NCBI RefSeq assembly: GCF_011075055.1 | Contig: NC_058146.1 | Coordinates: forward strand, 15,848,320 to 15,912,319 | Length of the DNA: 64,000 bases | Source of the DNA: Mangifera indica | Lineage: Eukaryota; Streptophyta; Magnoliopsida; Sapindales; Anacardiaceae | Reading direction: 5' to 3' | In this document: positions 49,260-61,835 of the stretch, piece by piece | Layout of the letters: each line of letters begins with the position of its first letter | How positions within the stretch are numbered: position 1 is the first letter of the stretch | Program-made: the position numbers and the translations under genes | Notes under the pieces: model-generated | The model's input: only the letters and a program-made list of their open reading frames with translations | What the model was told of the DNA's origin: nothing | Database searches by the model: none

Positions 49260-49650
49260 TTGTTCACGAAACCCAGTTCCAAAACCCGGAAAGAAACGGA
49301 ACTTTTAACTAGCACTGAAGGCCTTAAATTGATTTTAAAACAAAAATATAAAAAACTTCAACAAAAAACCAAGTAAAGTCTGTGCATAATTTTGAAGTGA
49401 TGTACGACGAATCTAATAAGGTAACGAACTTTAGAAACATACCGCTACCGCTGCTTTGTGGGGCTATGACGGCGACAATTATGTAAGCGAGAGCACAATT
49501 GGGGAGCTTGGTGACGCGAACGAATTGATCGAGACCGGCGGCATTGAAGCAGCAGTTACCGTCGACTATTTGAACGGAGGGAAGCAAAACTTCGGCCATC
49601 AAAGAAATGAGTTTCTGGGTTTTTGCGAGAATGAAATGGAGAGTAGAGAA
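49260..49650 (-). pseudogene. RHD3-like exon 1 plus intron 1 fragment
   Basis: From the ATG at 49599 the frame reads MAEVLLPSVQIVDGN ... KLPNCALAYIIVAVIAPQSSG, nearly the same as exon 1 of the gene at 51-56 kb. Similarity continues into the 5'UTR side and through intron 1 to about 49262 (AGCACTGAAGGCCTTAAATTG in both), then stops abruptly. The P-loop half is altered (VIAPQSSGSG, with a 6-bp insertion before the donor that duplicates it). No exon 2 follows. Confidence 0.8.
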
Positions 49651-49739
49651 TGAGAAAAACAACGCGAACTATAAAATTGGAACTGACACCGGGGAGGACC
49701 GTCGGAAGGAGCTCGCACTGGGGTGAAAGAGACATTAGT

Positions 49740-50000
49740 TGTAGGTTGTCACAGAGAAAAAAATATTATTAAAAAATTAAATCTAAAAATTTTAAGAGAA
49801 AGATTGCTATTTTTGAAAACCTTCATCGGGAAAAAATTATTAATTATTAAGATTTGAATAGATAAATGATATAATTAATATACTTAGTTAATTATTAATT
49901 ATCAATAGTCTATAAGTTAATAAATAAAATTATCAAAATTAATAAAAAAAAAAATTTTAAATAACATACTCGGATGAGAAATAATCTTTTGGCCTTTTCA
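49740..50000. mobile_element. Right half of a foldback element
   Basis: Ends CTCGGATGAGAAATAATCTTTTGGCC, the same right-end type as at 58798. No matching left half next to it. Confidence 0.5.
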
Positions 50001-51016
50001 AATCAATAGATGATTGAATTATAAGAACGCATGTGCGCATAATTTTTCTTGATTAGGTTAAAAAAATTTATTAAATTAAAGCACTAATTTAAGTGAAATG
50101 AGAAATATTAATTAATTATAAATTTTGATATATTTATATTTAATAAATAATATTAATTAAATTAAATAGAATTTTCCTATACACTAATTTGTGGGCCGTA
50201 TTCCATTTTTATGGAAGAGAAGCTATCTGCCTGGTTGCAGTTCTACATTTTCTAAATTTTTCGTAAGAACTTATAAGAAAAGTCCTTTCAAATCTTATCC
50301 TATGTTTTTATTTATAGACCCCAAAATATTCTTTTCCCTTTGAAACTTTTATGCTCAGACAAACTTGAACAAAATCACACTTGAATCTAATTTTTTTTTA
50401 TCTGAATTAGATGATAGGATTAGTTAATTGTTAAAAAATAATATATAATAAAATTTATATAATTTACTATTTATTATATAATTTAACTTATTTAATATTA
50501 AAATAAATTTAATTTGATAATATATATATTCAAATGTAATTTGGATTTAAGTTATCATAATAAATTTTAAAAAAATTAATTAATTTTTATGTTGATTGAT
50601 TTTATATGAATCAAAATTAATTTGATTAGTAATTGATGATTTAACCAATCAAATCAATCGATCCGATGCAATTTTTAAAATGATGCTTGAATCCATCTGT
50701 CTGTAAATATGTTTTTCCTTTTACCATTAAGAATAAAAACATACCATAAAATCAATGTCGTCATCACCAGCAATGAGTTGGGCAGAGCAAGGAGAGCCTG
50801 GCCATAAGGAAGCAAAATTCTAGGGTTTTAAAATCAGACAATCATCCTGAAACATGTCGGTTTGTTTAAAAGAGTTGGTACGAGTACAAATATCTAACCC
50901 TACTCAATATTCGAAGAATTGCCAAATGCACAACAAAACAAGATTTGTACAGTCCAGCGGTGTACAGATCCGTGTACGCATCAAACTAACCTATTCAGAT
51001 CACATAACTACGTACT
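50001..51016. other. AT-rich spacer and 3' flank of the RHD3-like gene
   Basis: No gene seen. The part next to 51017 is expected to be 3'UTR. Confidence 0.5.
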
Positions 51017-54000
51017 TCAACCGATGAAATTAAGAACAAGTCCAGTTGCTGACACAGCTGCCGATGCAACCCCGGGTGCAATTGACCAGAAGTTGGCCGG
51101 AGGCGGAGGTGGAGTGGACCTATCGGGAACCCGTTTGTAAGCCTCCTACAGTATACAAAAGATCAAATGTGAGTGGTGCTAAATACAAGTATATAATTTT
51201 TATTCTTGTTGATAAAAACGATAGAAATTGTTGTTTTTTTAGTGTCTTCAACAATGTTCTCGGACTTGGTGAGGGATTAGTCAAGTTCAATGATCAAAAC
51301 AATGAATTAGTTAAATAAATATAAAAAAATAATATTATAAACATTATTTATGACATACATTAAAACTAAGCAGAAAATAGCTAAGCCATTCACCGCTATT
51401 ATCCAAATATGTCTTTGATAACATAAGTAGATCAAACTTACATCGAATGCTTTTGACAGCAAATATTCACGTTTTACAGTTCTCACATTTTCATCAAAGT
51501 AGACCGTCTCTTTGTCATACCTATGAAAAATTAAATAGTAAATTATCAAAGCTTCTAAATAAATTTGTACCAATGAAAATACTAAAAGATTATTGGTGTA
51601 CAGTATCGACTACAAACTAGTCAAGCCAAGCTCAGCCCGTTTATTGTTGAGCCAAACTCGAGCAACTCAAGTATTATACTTGTGAAAGCTCGACTTCTTG
51701 TTTTTCAATCAGTGAGCTCATCAATTTATGGTTCGATTTGAGTATAATATCAATTAACTTTTAAAAGTTTAAACCTTATAATTACACCTCTAAAAACTTA
51801 ATTTATCCCCTAAACTTTTATATCTTACTATATTAGAACAAAAATATCATCTAAACCCCAATAATTTTAAATTTTGCACATAAAATCCAATGTCAAAATT
51901 TGAACATAGAGTGTAATTGGTAAATTTATAAGTTACAAGTTTTAATTATAATCTCCCAAGCCAAACTTGAGTCAACAGCCCCTACCTCGAGCTCAAGTAT
52001 TGCATAAACCTAATCAAGACCAACAATACTCCACTTGGCTCAATTATAGCCCTATGCGGACCCGAAAACATATCGAATAGAGTGTGAACTTACTCAGAAA
52101 GATATGGATAGAGAATGGCATTAAGCCTTTGTCCAAATCCCTGGACAGGACCCTCCTGAACAGCAGCCTCCAATGCCAACCAATTCTGCAACAATTTAAC
52201 TAATTATCGGTTAAAAAAGAACACTCTAATCAAACAAGTAAAATTCCTGTAAGGGCTAAATTCGAATAGAGCCAAACTCTAGCTTGGGCCAACTTTTGTT
52301 TGCTCAGCTTCAAGGAATCAAACTCGAGCTTAGTCTCAAGCTTGACAAGCTCAACACAACCAAACTCTAGTTTGGCTCAACTTGAGCGAAGCCGAATTCA
52401 AGCTCGATTCGCATTTGACAGCTCCTTTAGTCAAAATAATGTCATTTTGACCAAACAACATCACCAACAATATTATAATTCTTGCAAGGCAGATGAATGT
52501 TCAAACAACCTCATCAGCAAACAAACGATGGAGCTTCTCATTGGCAATTTCTTCACACCGAACGGTTGCCACCATTACCTGATAAAGGTTAACACAAAAG
52601 TGCATCTATGGATATCAATGAGACTGAAAAGCAGCAGAGCATGTACGGAAACAAAATAACAAAACCTTATGAGCAGGAAGATCCAGATCCTTGTTTTCTT
52701 TTATATGTTTCCATATCTGCTGTGCACTAAAAGAAAATCCTGAGGCAGGAACAGCACCTCGTCCATCTCCAGCTAGTCCTCTCGGAGATATCAAATTGAC
52801 AATCTGCTCTCTTAGTTCAGCAACCTATATATCATGTCAAAATCATAAGCCTGCAGATACCAACAGTGTGTATTTCACTGATTATATATGTAATTGTTGG
52901 TAGACAGAAAATGCTACAACAAACTGCAAACTCAATTGAACCACTAAAGGTTGTAATCCATTTAAATAGAGTTTTGATAAACTTCTTAATCTTATTAATG
53001 GCGACCTGCTCTTTAAACTGCTCCTCCTTCTCTTCATAGCTAGATAAAGCAGTGACCTCCACCTACATGCAAGTAAGAAATTAACAGAATCATAATATGA
53101 AGTAATTACAGAAAAAATAATCAGTCACAGAGCCAGAACTGGAGAACATTTACTCACATTAAAAAACTCACTCAGAGGAGTGTTTTTATGGGCCTCAGGT
53201 TTAGGAACTGCATCCCATACCTGTAGAAATCACCACCTATCAAAATGCTGACAAAATGATATAAACAAAAGAATGAGCAAACATAAGTATATGTACCTTC
53301 TCAATATCCTGTCTTAAATTCTTATCCAGTTTTGCAAGCGGCGTCTGCATGGAGAGTACATCAAGAAGTTATTGATTCAATGCAAAAAGAATGAATTGTA
53401 AAAGGAAATAATATAAAGTGCAAGTTCATACCTTAGTTTTATCACGTATAACAAACAGGAGGGTAGTTTTACGGGGGCTGAACAGTTTCATCATGGCCTA
53501 CATAACACAGAAAAACACAAAATTATGTAAAGTACACATCTATACAAAGTGGGCACAGGGTGGGAGAGAATTAATACCAAATCCCCATCCCATTCTTTCA
53601 GGGGAGACATTTTCCCCTGCCCAATGCAAGGATAACAGGAAATCCTTATCTCCTATCGTTGGGGAAAATTTTCCTTCCCTTCCCCTCCTTGTTCTCACAA
53701 AGAAAACCATGGAATATGCAGTAGGTTTCAAGGCATATTTGCAATAATTCAAACTTTCAAAGTAATTTAGTATTTAAGAGTTTACAGGTTATGTAGGGGA
53801 AGGGATGAACAAAGAGGATAGGTCAAAGATATATTTATCCCTATTCTCAACTACAAGGATTTAACAGTCTCTCTCCTCGTCCTCATCCTCATTCCTATAG
53901 GAAAAGGGTGAGCTGGGAACCCAATTTGATGGGTAGAATTGTCATCACAAAAACAGACAGGTAGCCATTGATCATCAACTAGCTAGATTACCTGGAAAAC

Positions 54001-55961
54001 AATTTTCAGAAGAGGCTTATTGGCAGCGTGCTCCCGACCGATATCATGGCACCAACTACACATGACATTAAACATCTTATTAACACTTCAAACTGATGTC
54101 TAAACTTTATGTGTGTCCATGAGTTTTCTGTACTTCAAATATATACATTTAATAAACTAAAGATACAGATCTAAATTTAGACAGTGTCAAATTCTGATTA
54201 AAGGCATCCTTGTAAAATGAAATTTGGTTAAGAAAAAGAGACTTACGTACAGGCAACAGAAATATGAAATGAAAATTTGCTGATCTTCCTGTTTTTTATC
54301 CTTGGAACAAAGAATTAAGATATAAATTGCCAAAAAGTTTCCTGCTCCTTCTAGGATTAAACAAAATAATACCAATTACATGTTTGTTTCTGCAATGCCA
54401 ACTCATTTGCAGATCTAAATGAAACATTAAACAAACTCACATATTTATCAGTACAATATTTGCAGTTGCCAAAGCAAACAAGGCACTCTGTTTCTCAAAA
54501 GCAGTGTCATCCTGGAAAAAAAAAATTGGATATTGTTAGGAATCCGGTATCTCTACAAACAACTAATACCAAATTGTCAGAAGCCAAGCAAATAACAAGC
54601 AAACAAATTTTTAGAAGAAAAGATTAATAGCAGAGATAGGTCAGAATAGACAATGAATATGCAATAATTCAACCAGCTTTACAATGGAAGAGAGTGACTA
54701 TTCCTTTACACACAAAACAGTAATAAAACAGAGAATGAACAATAAACAATTTCCCCTCCTTGGTCTGGCTTTCAATAGGCCAAAATCTCTCGCTAATTTG
54801 CCTAACTGTTTTAGTAGCTAGACTCGCTTCACTTCTACTAGCTTTCAAGAGGCCAATTCTCTCCCTCAATCAGCCAAAAGCTGCCCAAACAAAACCAAAT
54901 TTTCTCTCTTTCCTTCCGCAATCTCTCTCTTATTCCTCCCAATTTTCAAGAGTTTAGAAAGGGATCCCAGAATTCAAACTTAGAACACAATGAATGAAAA
55001 ACCACAGCTTGAAGACAGCAAGGAATTCTCTTTTGATTTGCCATTACAAATAGAAACTAATATATCACCATCTTATAAATTGTTATCCCACCTCAGCCCC
55101 TAATTTAGAGCAAGGAAATATCACAGAACTCAGTTACTAGAAATAGCTTAGGTTTCCACAAAAGCAACTTCCTCACAATCACAAACATTGTGTACCCTTT
55201 CGTTTCAGTGCTAATACACAAAATAAACTAAAACTCCACCACAGCAAAACATAATCCCATTTCCATTACAAATTGAATTTCAATAAAGATATCGAGACAC
55301 AGATCATACCTCGCCTCTTTCACTCCCATCGGTGCCCTCTATATCCATGGCAATAGTGGAAGGCACAATGCCATCACACTTCCCTATCCAAATTCCACGA
55401 GTTGTCTGACTCCTGCACCCAAAATAAGAAAAAAAAATACTAACATTTCTAGTTTTGCCCGTCTTACATTAATTTGCAAAACAACATAACTTCAACGACT
55501 TTAATTAAAAAAACAACCTTCCTTCTGATGCATCCATCTCTTTAAACTCTGTACCAAGGAGATGATTCAATAGAGTACTTTTCCCTGTTCACCGTTAACA
55601 ATTATAAAATAAAATAAAATAAAATACTAATCCCACATATTAAAGTACACGAAACCCAGAAAGAAACAGAACTTTTAAGTAGCACTGAAGGCCTTAAATT
55701 GATTTTAAAACAAAAATATAAAAAACCGCAAGAAAAAACCAAGTAAAGTCTGCATAATTTTGAAGTGATATACGACAAATTTAATAAGGTAATGAACTTT
55801 AGAAACATACCGCTGCTTTGTGGGCCTATCACAGCGACAATTTTGTAAGCAAGGCCACAATTGGGGAGCTTGGTGGGGCGGACGAATCGGTCTAGAACGG
55901 CGGCATTGAAGCTGCCGTTACCGCTGATGATTTGAACGGAGGAGAGCGAGACTTCGGCCAT
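51017..55961 (-). CDS. Short RHD3/SEY1-like dynamin-superfamily GTPase with unusual C-terminus
   Basis: Exons in coding order: 55811-55961, 55518-55584, 55310-55412, 54441-54511, 53992-54055, 53432-53497, 53297-53344, 53158-53220, 53006-53062, 52666-52824, 52510-52578, 52094-52185, 51442-51520, and a proposed last exon 51017-51145. Thirteen junctions keep the frame; the product is 405 residues. RHD3 proteins are atlastin-like GTPases that fuse ER tubules and are normally about 800 residues with two C-terminal membrane spans. GTPase motifs are complete: GPQSSGKST, SQTTRG, DIEGTDG and RDKTK. The match to RHD3 ends within the helical bundle at LSKAFD. The proposed last exon adds 42 residues: a proline run (TPPPPPAN) and a hydrophobic tail (about 22 residues, ending LVLNFIG). 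It begins in phase and after a fair acceptor, but it is not RHD3-like. Alternatively the gene is a 3'-truncated copy. Introns contain a G-rich MITE and a dispersed repeat. Confidence 0.75.
51600..52075. repeat. Degenerate GAGCTCGAA-rich tract in intron 12 of the RHD3-like gene
   Basis: CAAGCCAAGCTCAGCCC, GAGCTCAAG and inverted relatives recall the interior of the Mutator-type MITE at 10019. A second such tract lies at about 52260-52430 in intron 11. Confidence 0.4.
53547..53950. mobile_element. hAT-type G-rich MITE, copy 3 (in intron 5 of the RHD3-like gene)
   Basis: Starts near GGGCACAGGGTGGGAG and ends GAATTGTCATCACAA, like the ends of the copies at 11433 and 12880 (GTCATC word conserved). 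Inner arms have CCCATCC/GGGGAAAA words. The TSD is no longer clear. Confidence 0.6.
54534..55089. repeat. Dispersed repeat, copy 2 (in intron 3 of the RHD3-like gene)
   Basis: Shares ordered blocks with 26040-26345 and 58830-59040. Its borders TGTTAGGAATCC and, inverted, TGGGATAAC would fit an LTR, but no TSD was found. Confidence 0.5.
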
Positions 55962-57966
55962 AAAAGAAATGAGTTTCTGGGTTTTTGCAAGAAAGAAATG
56001 GAGAGCACAGAATGAGAAGAACAACCAGAACTTGCAAGGTGACAACAGAGTAGATGAAGAAGCGGAAAGCGCAGAATTTAGATATTGTTGGTCTGGTACG
56101 GGATGAGTGACTTCCTCCACGACTGCAGTGTGCTGCTGCTATTTATAGCTTTGTTGGGGAGGGGGAGAGGAGAGTTCTGGAACTATCCAGTTGCGTTAAA
56201 AAATGGATTAGTATTGCATACGGGTCGACCCGATCCGATTCATTTATTAACTGCCATGTTGTGAGAGTTATTGGCAAACTGCCTTCCCAAAGGTATTTTT
56301 CTCCACCCAATACACAGAAACGAATGCATAGATTTTATCTCTTAAATGAAGGTCAGCATTTAAGTCAATGGAATCAAAGAAATAGATTGAGGTCAACATT
56401 TCACATCGTATTTAAAAAGATTTTTTCAAACATAAATACCAATTTATAAAATTTTATAAACATTGATCGTGACAGATTTGATTAGTTTTACCTACTAAAA
56501 ATGGCCCAAAAAATGAAATAAATGCCCAAGGCTGTACGCTACGTGGAAGGCAATGAGCAAAAGGATTATTCTTGTCTTAATTTCAAATAAAAATAGGCCA
56601 ACTCTCAAATGGTCCAAAAATGAAAAATGAGTATACTTGTCTTGGTTTTAAATAGAACTCTAACCTTAGCATTAAATTGAATTAGTTTATTATCCAAACA
56701 TCAATTTTGTATTAAAAGATTTAAAATCGTTTGCCGAGCTCAGAATGTTTTGATTTTATTGGAACATATTTTTTTTTTTCAGCAACATCACAAGATCAAA
56801 CCCACCTCTTTTTTTACTCCTTGTTTTCATAAGGGTTTCATATTCGAACCAAATCAAATTGGCTAGGTTTGATGCAATTCGAAGTCGTTTAATTTGAGTT
56901 TGAACTTAATTTTGAATTTAAAGATTCAACTCATTGTTAAAATTCAAACAAAACTCGAGTTAGAAAGTGTTCAATTTGAATTTGGTTCAAATTCATTATT
57001 TAAATTGATGATTCAAATTCGTGTCTCCATTTAACTAAAATTCATTATTCTAATTGATGGTTCAAATTCATAACTCGATTCGATTTAAATTCATAACTAA
57101 AATTGATAGTTTTGCTTATTATTTAAGTAAAACAATATTGTTTTGTTAATAAGTAATGAACCTGATCCACAAATCCTAAATATGAATTTGAACCATTAAT
57201 TCAAACCAAACTAAGCTATGTATCCAAATTATCGATATAAATCATGAATTCAAATCGAATCAAATAAAATCATTTTTATTCAAGTCAAACTTGAGTCATA
57301 CTTAATTTTGGGTCAATAAACTCAAATGAAATTATATTTTATTCAAATTGAACTCTAGTCAAGGGTATTTGATTGAGCTAAATTGAATAATTTATTATTT
57401 AAACCAAACTTTAATCTTTTAATTTTAGTTTAACAAACTCTAATCGATAATTCCATTAAAGAAGGTAACTCAATAATTTATATTCAATTATTTAATTAAA
57501 CATTTTAAATTAATATTTTAAACTAAATTAATAAACAAAGGTATAATGATCATTATTCTGAGAAGAGGATACATTGGTTATTTTAGCTTTAAATTAACAA
57601 AATACATTAACAAAATTAGATGATAAATGACACATTAGATGATAAATAAACTTTTGAAATTTAATAGATAAGAGTTTGATAATACTTTTAAGGCGTGGAT
57701 GAAAATACATCCTTTGGCCTAAAAACAAACTTATTTCCTATAATCAATTTGTAACGGGAAAGTCACTGTTACAAACTGTGAATTTTTGAATTAATACCTT
57801 TTTTTAATTTGCATCAAGGTGATAACAAGGAATCTTAATTTAAGTTAAACCACCTCCTAATCGAGTTTAAACCACTCACGTTAAGTAAGAGAAAACTTTA
57901 AATATAATAATTGACCCAACAACTATAGTTACGTATCATACAAAGAGATAAGATACATGTAAAAAA
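55962..57966. other. 5' flank of the RHD3-like gene, then AT-rich spacer
   Basis: The promoter is probably within 55962-56170; a TATA-like TATAAATA word occurs on the minus strand near 56140. Region 56850-57400 is full of TTCAAATTCG/GATTCAAATT words, likely old MITE remnants. No gene seen. Confidence 0.5.
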
Positions 57967-58798
57967 GGTCAAATAACTATTTCTCACCCAACGTTTAATG
58001 CAAACCTAATCTCTCATCCATTAACTATCAAAAATTCAAATTTTTACCCATAAACTGTTAAAATTAATAAAAATAATTAACTCAAAGGACAAAATCATTA
58101 TTTAACAATTAATATATTAAAAATAATAAAATATTATGCGTTTTCCCTTAGGTTTAAAAAACTAATAATTTCTCTTTAAGATTAAACTTTAAAATCTTCA
58201 TTTCCCCCTCAGGTTTTCTTTCTTTTTCCCTCCCCTTCTCTAGCACCATCCCTTGTGGAATTCTTTCTCCTCTCATTTCTTCCCCTTTTTCGGCTTCTCT
58301 CTTCCTTTTCTTCTCTTTTCGATGTTGAATATCGAAGAGATGAAGTCTTCTTCCAAAGATAAAGACGAGGCTTTGTCTCGTCCGTTGTCTAGGTTGCTTC
58401 ATTCAGAGATTTCTTTGGTTGTTTCGTCGGTCTCTTCGATTTTCAATGTCGGAATGGAGAATAAAAGGGAGAGAAAAACCAAAAAGGGGGAGGGAGAGAG
58501 AATTTGACCAGTGATGGCACTGGAGAAGGGGAGGGAAAAAGAATGAAACCCTATAAAAAAAATATAAAATTTTAAAATTTAATCCTGAAAGAAATTATTA
58601 GTTTTCTAAACATAGGGAGGTAATAGATAATATTTTATTATTTTTAATATATATTATTAATTAAATGATGATTTTACTCTTAGAGTAAACTATTTCTATT
58701 AATTTTAATAGTTTATAAGTAACAATTTACATTTTCGATAATTAAAAGATGAAAGGTTAGGTTTGCATGAAACCTTGGATGAGAAATAATCATTGGGC
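57967..58798. mobile_element. Long-inverted-repeat foldback element
   Basis: About 215-bp inverted arms, strongly similar: left TATTTCTCACCCAACGTTTAA, right (inverted) TATTTCTCATCCAAGGTTTCA. Both arms contain ATGCAAACCTAA and AAAACTAATAATTTCT. The centre is a CT/GA-rich stretch with small open frames (58253-58507 on plus) lacking recognisable domains. Confidence 0.75.
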
Positions 58799-58829
58799 TT
58801 ATAAAAAAATGTGTATCCTAAGGTCTATC

Positions 58830-59040
58830 AAAAATTGGTAATCCCACTCTCCCCTTCACCCAGCCAAAGGTTGTCCAAACAAAAGCCAATTTTCTCTCTC
58901 TCCTTCGGTAATCCCACTCTTATTCCTCCCAATTTTAAAGAGGTCAGAAAGGGTTCCCAGAATTCAAACTTAGAAAGCGATGAATGAAGTATCACTGGTT
59001 GAAGATAACAAGGAATTCTCTTTAGATAGTGATGAATGAA
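58830..59040. repeat. Dispersed repeat, copy 3
   Basis: Matches the right part of 54534-55089: CCAATTTTCTCTCTCTCCTTC, CTCTTATTCCTCCCAATTTT, CCCAGAATTCAAACTTAGAA. Confidence 0.65.
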
Positions 59041-61130
59041 AACCACTATAAAGACCCTGAGTAAATTCTTTAGACAAATTGCTAATAAAACAATATATAT
59101 TAATAATAAATAATAATTTATATATTAATAATAATATATTATTATATAATTAAATAATTAAAAATTAAAAATAAAAATAAAATAATATTTAGTCGTAAAA
59201 TAATATATTATTATCCCTATATAAATTAATATTCATTATTAATACATAATTTTATTCATAATTTAGTTATGGGTTAATTTATATTAACTTAAAATTTTAA
59301 TAAATTACAAATATTAATATCTTTATAATGTCATCGCTAAAAAATAATTACCTCTTCTATTTCACGTGCATCAAAATTTTGTATATTTTAGTTAAAAATT
59401 GTGTCTCAATTTGAGTGACCATAACCAAATGTATATGAGTATGTGAGTGCTTGATTTATAACTCATTTAAGTCCATTAAATTTAGAATAGTGTTATATGT
59501 ATAATTTTTATGCACAAATAATGACATGTCATTATATGATTAGATAATTGAAATTTAAATATAAAACAATCTCTAATCATATAGTGACAAATCATTATTT
59601 ATATATAAAATTATATACATAATTTTATTATTAAATTTATTATATCTTTTGAAATAGTAATACAATATATCTAAACAGTGAGTATTTTAAAAGATACAAA
59701 CAAATTAATGTATCATCATATAATTGAACGATCTAATTATTTATTTTATTTTTAATTAAAAATCATATAATCATTTAATAATATAATCTTTTTCTTTAAT
59801 ATTTTAAGGAAACATCCATTGAGAATTGGAAGTATATTCGCTAATGAAATATCCAAAATGGGCAACTAGAAGTATTCTACCTATGCTCGGTTTGGGTATA
59901 ATCTATCGATGTCAATTCTTCATCAAAGCTCTTATTTTTCAATGGTATTTTTCCTTTTTTAACTTTTTTTAAATAATTTGTTTTTCTTATTTAATGATTT
60001 TTTCCCTCTAGAAACTCATGATCTTCTTTAATATCATATTTATTACTATTCGACCATATTCAAAATGAGTATTTTTATTTACGCCGAACTTAAATTACCA
60101 TTATTTAGATTCAATAACTAAAACAAATTAGTAATCAAGTAAAAACTGATCATATCAAATAAGAGAACTTTGAATTTAATAATTGATCTCATAATTACTA
60201 TACTAAATAAATCAAAAATTTGATCTTTTAATATCTTTAATAATTTTCAAACTCACGCTAAATTACTTGAATGCCCCCACCTTTACTAGCAAAGCTATCT
60301 GGGTCATGTTTATATTAATACTTCTTTCCACAAATGGGCTTCGCAACCTGATATGCAATGGGCTGCATTGTGCCATGTCCAACCTAAGTTCAAAGGTCCA
60401 TTAGGCCCAATGGGAGGCTTCAGGCTTGGGTTCTGGAGAACATGATGCTCCATGATATATTCACCCAAAGGGGAAAATAAAGTTATACCATACTCAAAGA
60501 GTAAACTAGAATAGTACTAGAAGTCCTACTTTTTTAGGGCAAATCCTCATCGTTCATCTAAAATTATGTGTGTAGATCTTAACGGTTAGATCTATTTATA
60601 AACATGTATAAATAATTAGTATTCAGTTGAGACTAATATAATAGGGTTTTTTTTCCACTTCGTGCTTTTGACATGTCTACTTTGTATCTTATATTTGTAC
60701 ATAAAGCCAGCACAATTCAAATATGGTCATGTAATTAGCTTCAATCTTGCATCTTTTCACTAAGGTTGTATGTTTTGAGTAGGATCGTGATAATTAGTAC
60801 TAAGACTACATATCATACTCTTGCACTTTAAATATGTGACATGTCTGCCTTCATGATGTCACCGTTAAACAATATTTACTTTAATTTTATATCAACTTAT
60901 TATAAGAGTGGACTTAATGGAATAAACTCAATTCAAATTGAAATTTAGATTAATTTGAATGTGATATATTTGCTTATTTTTTTATTTCAAACCCAAAATA
61001 GACATAAGTTATCTTTCCGTAGACGTTTAACAGGTTGACGCACCATATTATATATTTATTTATTTATTTACTTCATGAGGCATGTTAGCCTGACCCAAAC
61101 CCTAATATGTATAGTGGTGAAGACATTTCA
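59041..61130. other. AT-rich spacer with MITE hairpins
   Basis: MITE-core hairpins at about 59100-59230, 59487-59640 and 59690-59800. No gene seen. Confidence 0.5.
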
Positions 61131-61137
61131 ATTTCAC

Positions 61138-61835
61138 TAGTGTAGTGAAATTATATTTTCCCACTCAAGGCTTAATCTTAAAACATTTTTCTGTTATTAA
61201 TTGACATAAATAACATTTTTTTACCTAAAAATTAAGTATAAATAACAATTTTTCATCCAAAATTAATTTTTCTTAATAAAATAACAGTATTAAGGGGGTA
61301 AAATTATCATTTCCTACTATTTTATTCTTCAAAATTATTATAAAACTCTATATAAACAAAAATAAAAAATAACTTTTTAAATATCCAAATGATTAAGAAA
61401 CGACTTATTTTCTTTATTTCTTCTTATAGGTAGAAGTGCCCTTATTGTGCAATCGTATATTATGAAATAAATTATAATTTTTGAAATTATCAGAAATTTT
61501 TTTAAAATGTTCTAAGGGTTATTAGACATTTTTAAAAAGTCAAGAGGTTTTTTTGATATTTTTAAAATACCATTTTACCCTTTAATAGTTTAAAAATTAA
61601 CAGTTATCTCTTTAAAGATTTGAATAAAATACAATAATATTTTTAGGAGTTAAATTGTTATACTTAAAATAATTAAATTTAATTAAAATTTATTCTTTTG
61701 TATTTTCAAAATTAATATATAATAAAATTATTATTTTATCTCTATATTATTAATTTTTTAATATAAATGTACTCGAGAAGAAAAAAAAGTGTTTTTCAAA
61801 CCAAACTCTAAGTAGGAAAATGATATTTACTCTCG
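61138..61835. mobile_element. Degenerate foldback element
   Basis: Left end TATTTTCCCACTCAAGGC, right end GTAGGAAAATGATATTTACTC, inner words TTTAAAAATTAACAGTTATCT; same family as 57967-58798 but more diverged. Confidence 0.45.

Noticed and set aside
53540..53752. Small coding frames in the RHD3-like intron
   Set aside because: They overlap the G-rich MITE copy 3 and read through its C/G-rich arms.
54534..55089. Solo LTR
   Set aside because: Border words fit TG...CA, but no 5-bp target duplication is present and no second LTR or internal region was seen; kept as an unclassified repeat.
58154..58507. Open frames on both strands in the foldback centre
   Set aside because: They come from CT/GA-rich sequence, lack any domain, and lie inside a transposable element.
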